A stretch of DNA of 64,000 nucleotides from the NCBI RefSeq assembly GCF_028453695.1, contig NC_135773.1, forward strand, positions 10,230,001 through 10,294,000. The letters are read 5' to 3'. Source of the stretch: Augochlora pura. Taxonomy: Eukaryota > Arthropoda > Insecta > Hymenoptera > Halictidae. The notes beneath the pieces were generated by a model. It was not told where the DNA came from. It saw only the letters and a program-made list of their open reading frames with translations, and ran no database searches. Positions 60,791 to 64,000 of this stretch are shown in pieces (the first letter of the stretch is position 1; the number at the start of each line of letters is the position of its first letter). Position numbers and translations under genes: made by a program.

Positions 60791-62368
60791 CGGAGCTATA
60801 TCTAGAAAGCAATTGTTTGCTGTATCTATTGTTGATAAATGCATTACAGCCTCTACTACACGGTTCGATCAATTAAATTGTGTCTTTGCCATGACTGGTA
60901 AGTTCAGTATAGTCATTAAGTCTAAGTTCTCTGCCTACTTTATTGAGTCCGATACGATCTGCATCATGTTTGTCGAATCCCCTATAGGCCTCTGTCGGAT
61001 CTGACATATGAGAGAGAGACCATCGCTAATAAATATCTAATGCAACCTTGAGTGGGTGTAATAGTGTTTATTGCAGCAGCCAATGAAATTATTGAGATCG
61101 ATAACACAGTTCATCAGTTTAACACGATTGTCGTGTAGTGTCTTGGTACTCGAGTATAGCTTTAGATATAATTTATGTAGGTTATCATATACTTTTACAC
61201 CATTTTTGACTCATTAAAATTACCTAAAAAACATATTATTATCTATCTAATATCTTGTATTCAGTTACGAAAGCATTCGAACGCCTTTCAATATGAAATA
61301 ACTTCGCTAAAATTGGACCAAACGATTGAATTACTAACCTGTATATTCCTCTACGTACCAAACAGCTTTCGTTCAAAATATGTTTTGTACAACATGTGGT
61401 GCACAAGGATAATTGCGGTGAAACAGTTCAATAATATTCGGATTAAACTTGAACCCATCTCTACATACAATAGCGACCAAGAAGTCTCCTGATTGACACG
61501 AAATGAGCCGTTAAAAAAAAGTTCCAGTAATCCGTGTCTCTTGGGGATCCTCTATAATCAGTCTACGAATTGAAACGTCGAGGAAAAACGTGGCCAATAA
61601 CGAGCGTGCGCGGTATTTCCATCCGCGACTGTCGGAAGAAGGAATTCTGCAACGATTTTCCGTCGAATTAATCCGAAACCAGGTCATCGGGAAGGGAAAC
61701 CCCGGTTCCACCCCCGAATCCTCGCCCTGCGCCGCGTTCTGTTTTCCTTTTTTTTTTTCCCCCTTCGTCTTTTACCAATTTGCCGTACACACGGATAATC
61801 GTTTCGCGACCGGATCGCTCGAGTTGAATCCGATAATGAACGAGTCATCCTATTAAAACGCTGGCGTACTGTCCCCCCCCGATTCGACACTCCATCTATT
61901 CGCCACTTTTATCCGCGACCTATTTACGCCCGTTTACGCTCTCGAGCGGGACGACCGCGCTGATCGCTCCGGAATCCGCGCCCGCGATTCGAGGTCACGA
62001 TGCACGTGAATGGATCGCCGGAATCGTCGAGCTACCCGCCCGCAAAATTCTTCTGTCCCGCGATGAATCTTGTCGTTTACGCGTCAGTCAGTCAGCCCTT
62101 AGCGCTCGGCAAATAGGACTCTCGTCTCGGATCTCGAGAAAGAAATCCATTCTGCCGGTTCAAAAGATCCTTTTGTGGTCTTTGGCAATAAAGGTACACG
62201 TAGGGTTCGTATTTCTGATGTTTTAACCACGTCGTCAGCAAACTAAAAATTTTATTATTGAAGAATTCAATTTTACCACGTCAATTTTATGCGCCGTAAT
62301 CTAATTTGAAAGATATTTAAAACGCTAAAGGATCGGTGATTCTATTAAAAAGAACAACATGTACTTCT
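60791..62368 (+). other. Intron sequence
   Basis: AT-rich to about 61550, then CpG-rich at 61560-62160, including GCGTCAGTCAGTCAGCCC (near 62082). Open frames in the CpG-rich part overlap on both strands. No exon was recognised. Confidence 0.5.
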
Positions 62369-62610
62369 TTAACCCCTTGACTTATCATTTTCTTCACGGT
62401 CATCGCAATTCGGAATTTTTCAATTGACACAATTTCTTAGAAGAGACAGTACATTAATGTTTATTCCGTGCCCGAATTTACTTGAATGGTTAAATATTAA
62501 TAACTAGGGATTAGAATTTTATTCCAATTTTAAAGAACAGAATAAAATCCATATTTAATTATTTGTTACTAGTAAATTTCATCACGAGTCCGATTCGTCA
62601 AAGGGGTTAA
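62369..62610. mobile_element. TTAA-bounded MITE, family E copy 2
   Basis: A 242-bp element, TTAACCCCTTGAC... to ...GTCAAAGGGGTTAA, aligning internally with 31656-31905 (CAATTTCTTAGAAGA, TTACTTGAATGGTTAAATATT). Non-coding. Confidence 0.85.
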
Positions 62611-64000
62611 AGTGTCCTCTACTTATTTTTAGTTACGTCGACATTTTCCATGAAATAACAGTATTCGAATATTGCAAGCTGAATCTGACAGCGTAAACCA
62701 TGAAACGTTTATGATATGTATAAATTAACCAGGTTCAACAGCATTTTTCTTGTCTTTCTAAAATAAGCAATCTTTTAGTTGACGATGGACATTCTTCCTT
62801 AATTCTGATCTTTGTAAAATGACGTATACGAATGAGAATTTGCATAAAAGTCCTCGATCTATTAAAAATAATTTCTTTAACAGTGAATAAGTCGAACAAG
62901 TATAGATTTTTGAATTTTTTAATGGTGTGCCAAATTTTATATATCTGTTTCATTTCGATAAAACAGCGATCTCTGCGTAGAAAATGACAAGCCAAGATAG
63001 AATAGTAAACCTTTCTGTTTCCAAAATGTTTGACCTCATCGATTCCATTACCTTCGTTGAATTAATGAACACTGTCGACACTTCGATCATGCTTCATAAC
63101 GTATTCATTCATAATTTCGGTATCAGATTCATAGTTTGATAAAGCAACGGCAATAGTTAATCCGAAAGTAGAAATCAAGAAATATAAAGCCAAAATCTTA
63201 AGAAGTGCAAAAGGGAAGATTGACGTACTTGTTTCGAAGCTGTAGTTTGTCCGTTTAGCATATTACGTGGAAAGTTGAGTTTCAATATTCATACGGTCGG
63301 ATTGGAAGGCGCATACGTAGAATTTGGAGAATGTGGTATGTCGGTCAATGTCGCCTGTCGGTTAATACTGCAGTCGGCCAAGGCTAGTGTTGTTGAATTT
63401 TTGTCGGTCAAATCAACGTCAGTAATTCAACATCGGTAATTAAACGGGAATAATCACCGGTATTTACCGAACCATGGTTTTATTCGCCATGCTAATTAAT
63501 AATATATTAACAAGAATTAATTACATGTTGGAAGTTATAATGCAATTTTTAATTATTAGTTTAATATTAATTATATGGTATTACACTGCCTTGTTGCCAG
63601 ATTTACAATTTTCCTTTTAATTACTATGAAACTAGTAATTAAAAATTACATTACGTCTTTCAATATACGAACGAAATAACTTATCGTACATTTAACTGGC
63701 TTCTATATGTTACAATATAATAGTGAACCTAATACTGTAGCACTATATTATTATTTTGACAAAAAGCAAGATCAGAAACGTAGAACTGGCATTGACGATG
63801 GTAAATGATTCTTCGGTGAAACCGAATCATTAGATCGTAATAAATAATAAACACCGATAGCAGCAATAAAGAACGTCGTCAGTTTTTCTACGTGATTGCG
63901 TTAACGATCGTATTTTTTTTTACTAAATTAATGATAATCTCGGCATCTCGTTCATGGAAGCAAATACAAGGACAGAGAAAGAGTGCGTCGAATCAAAACT
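62611..64000 (+). other. Intron sequence to window end
   Basis: AT-rich. A loose short repeat GTCGGTCAAT/GTCGGTTAAT/GTCGGTCAAA recurs at 63339-63420. No exon was recognised. Confidence 0.5.

Noticed and set aside
49205..64000. Search by eye for the second zinc-finger exon (GFFRRS-encoding)
   Set aside because: No matching sequence followed any AG acceptor. Reading by eye could miss a diverged exon, so absence is provisional.
1..64000. tRNA, rRNA or snRNA genes
   Set aside because: No cloverleaf with A and B box consensus, and no rRNA-like conserved stretch, was recognised on either strand; a covariance-model scan was not possible.

Overview
This window reads as nuclear DNA from an insect, most likely a hymenopteran such as a bee or ant. 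It is AT-rich, with scattered CpG-rich patches, many short non-autonomous DNA transposons and microsatellites. It has no operons and no long uninterrupted genes. Three runs of exactly 100 N (315-414, 26899-26998, 45795-45894) are scaffold gaps. The species assignment is inference from composition and from the one recognisable gene.

The only host coding sequence I can support is one internal exon at 49074-49198 (+). It encodes the first zinc finger of a nuclear receptor and best matches E78 (Drosophila Eip78C, an ecdysone-inducible NR1E receptor). It has a clean 3' splice acceptor and a consensus GTAAGT donor. I found neither the next exon (second zinc finger) in the 14.8 kb downstream nor a convincing upstream exon in the 49 kb before it, so most of the window is probably intron and 5' flank of this gene. 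CpG-rich tracts at about 22.2-23.3 kb and 45.0-46.9 kb are candidates for promoters or non-coding 5' exons.

Much of the rest is mobile-element debris. The dominant class is short TTAA-bounded elements with terminal inverted repeats (piggyBac-type MITEs): 3248-3495, 5529-5738, 6583-6831, 6859-7093, 11012-11279, 23682-23917, 31656-31905, 44684-44907, 47197-47657, 58585-58778, 62369-62610, plus fragments and two tiny remnants. Several carry a subterminal palindrome near one end. In one family the palindrome shows a compensatory base-pair change between copies. A mariner-type MITE (36166-36319) sits inside a fragment of one TTAA family.

The most intriguing structure is a 1.6 kb element at 42161-43784 with 33-bp inverted termini. 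It contains a 5'-truncated non-LTR retrotransposon 3' end (RNase H plus a Cys/His tail) and, on the minus strand, a short two-exon open reading frame of unknown origin with in-phase splice sites.

Other notable structures: an exact 314-bp duplication (1-314 = 9055-9368) abutting a gap, probably an assembly artefact; a combined direct and inverted repeat at 12485-12603; a 36-bp palindrome at 5233-5268; a 97-bp direct repeat at 11.6-11.9 kb; a 30-bp higher-order AAATC minisatellite near 30.9 kb; and a degenerate repeat of about 182 bp near 60.5 kb.
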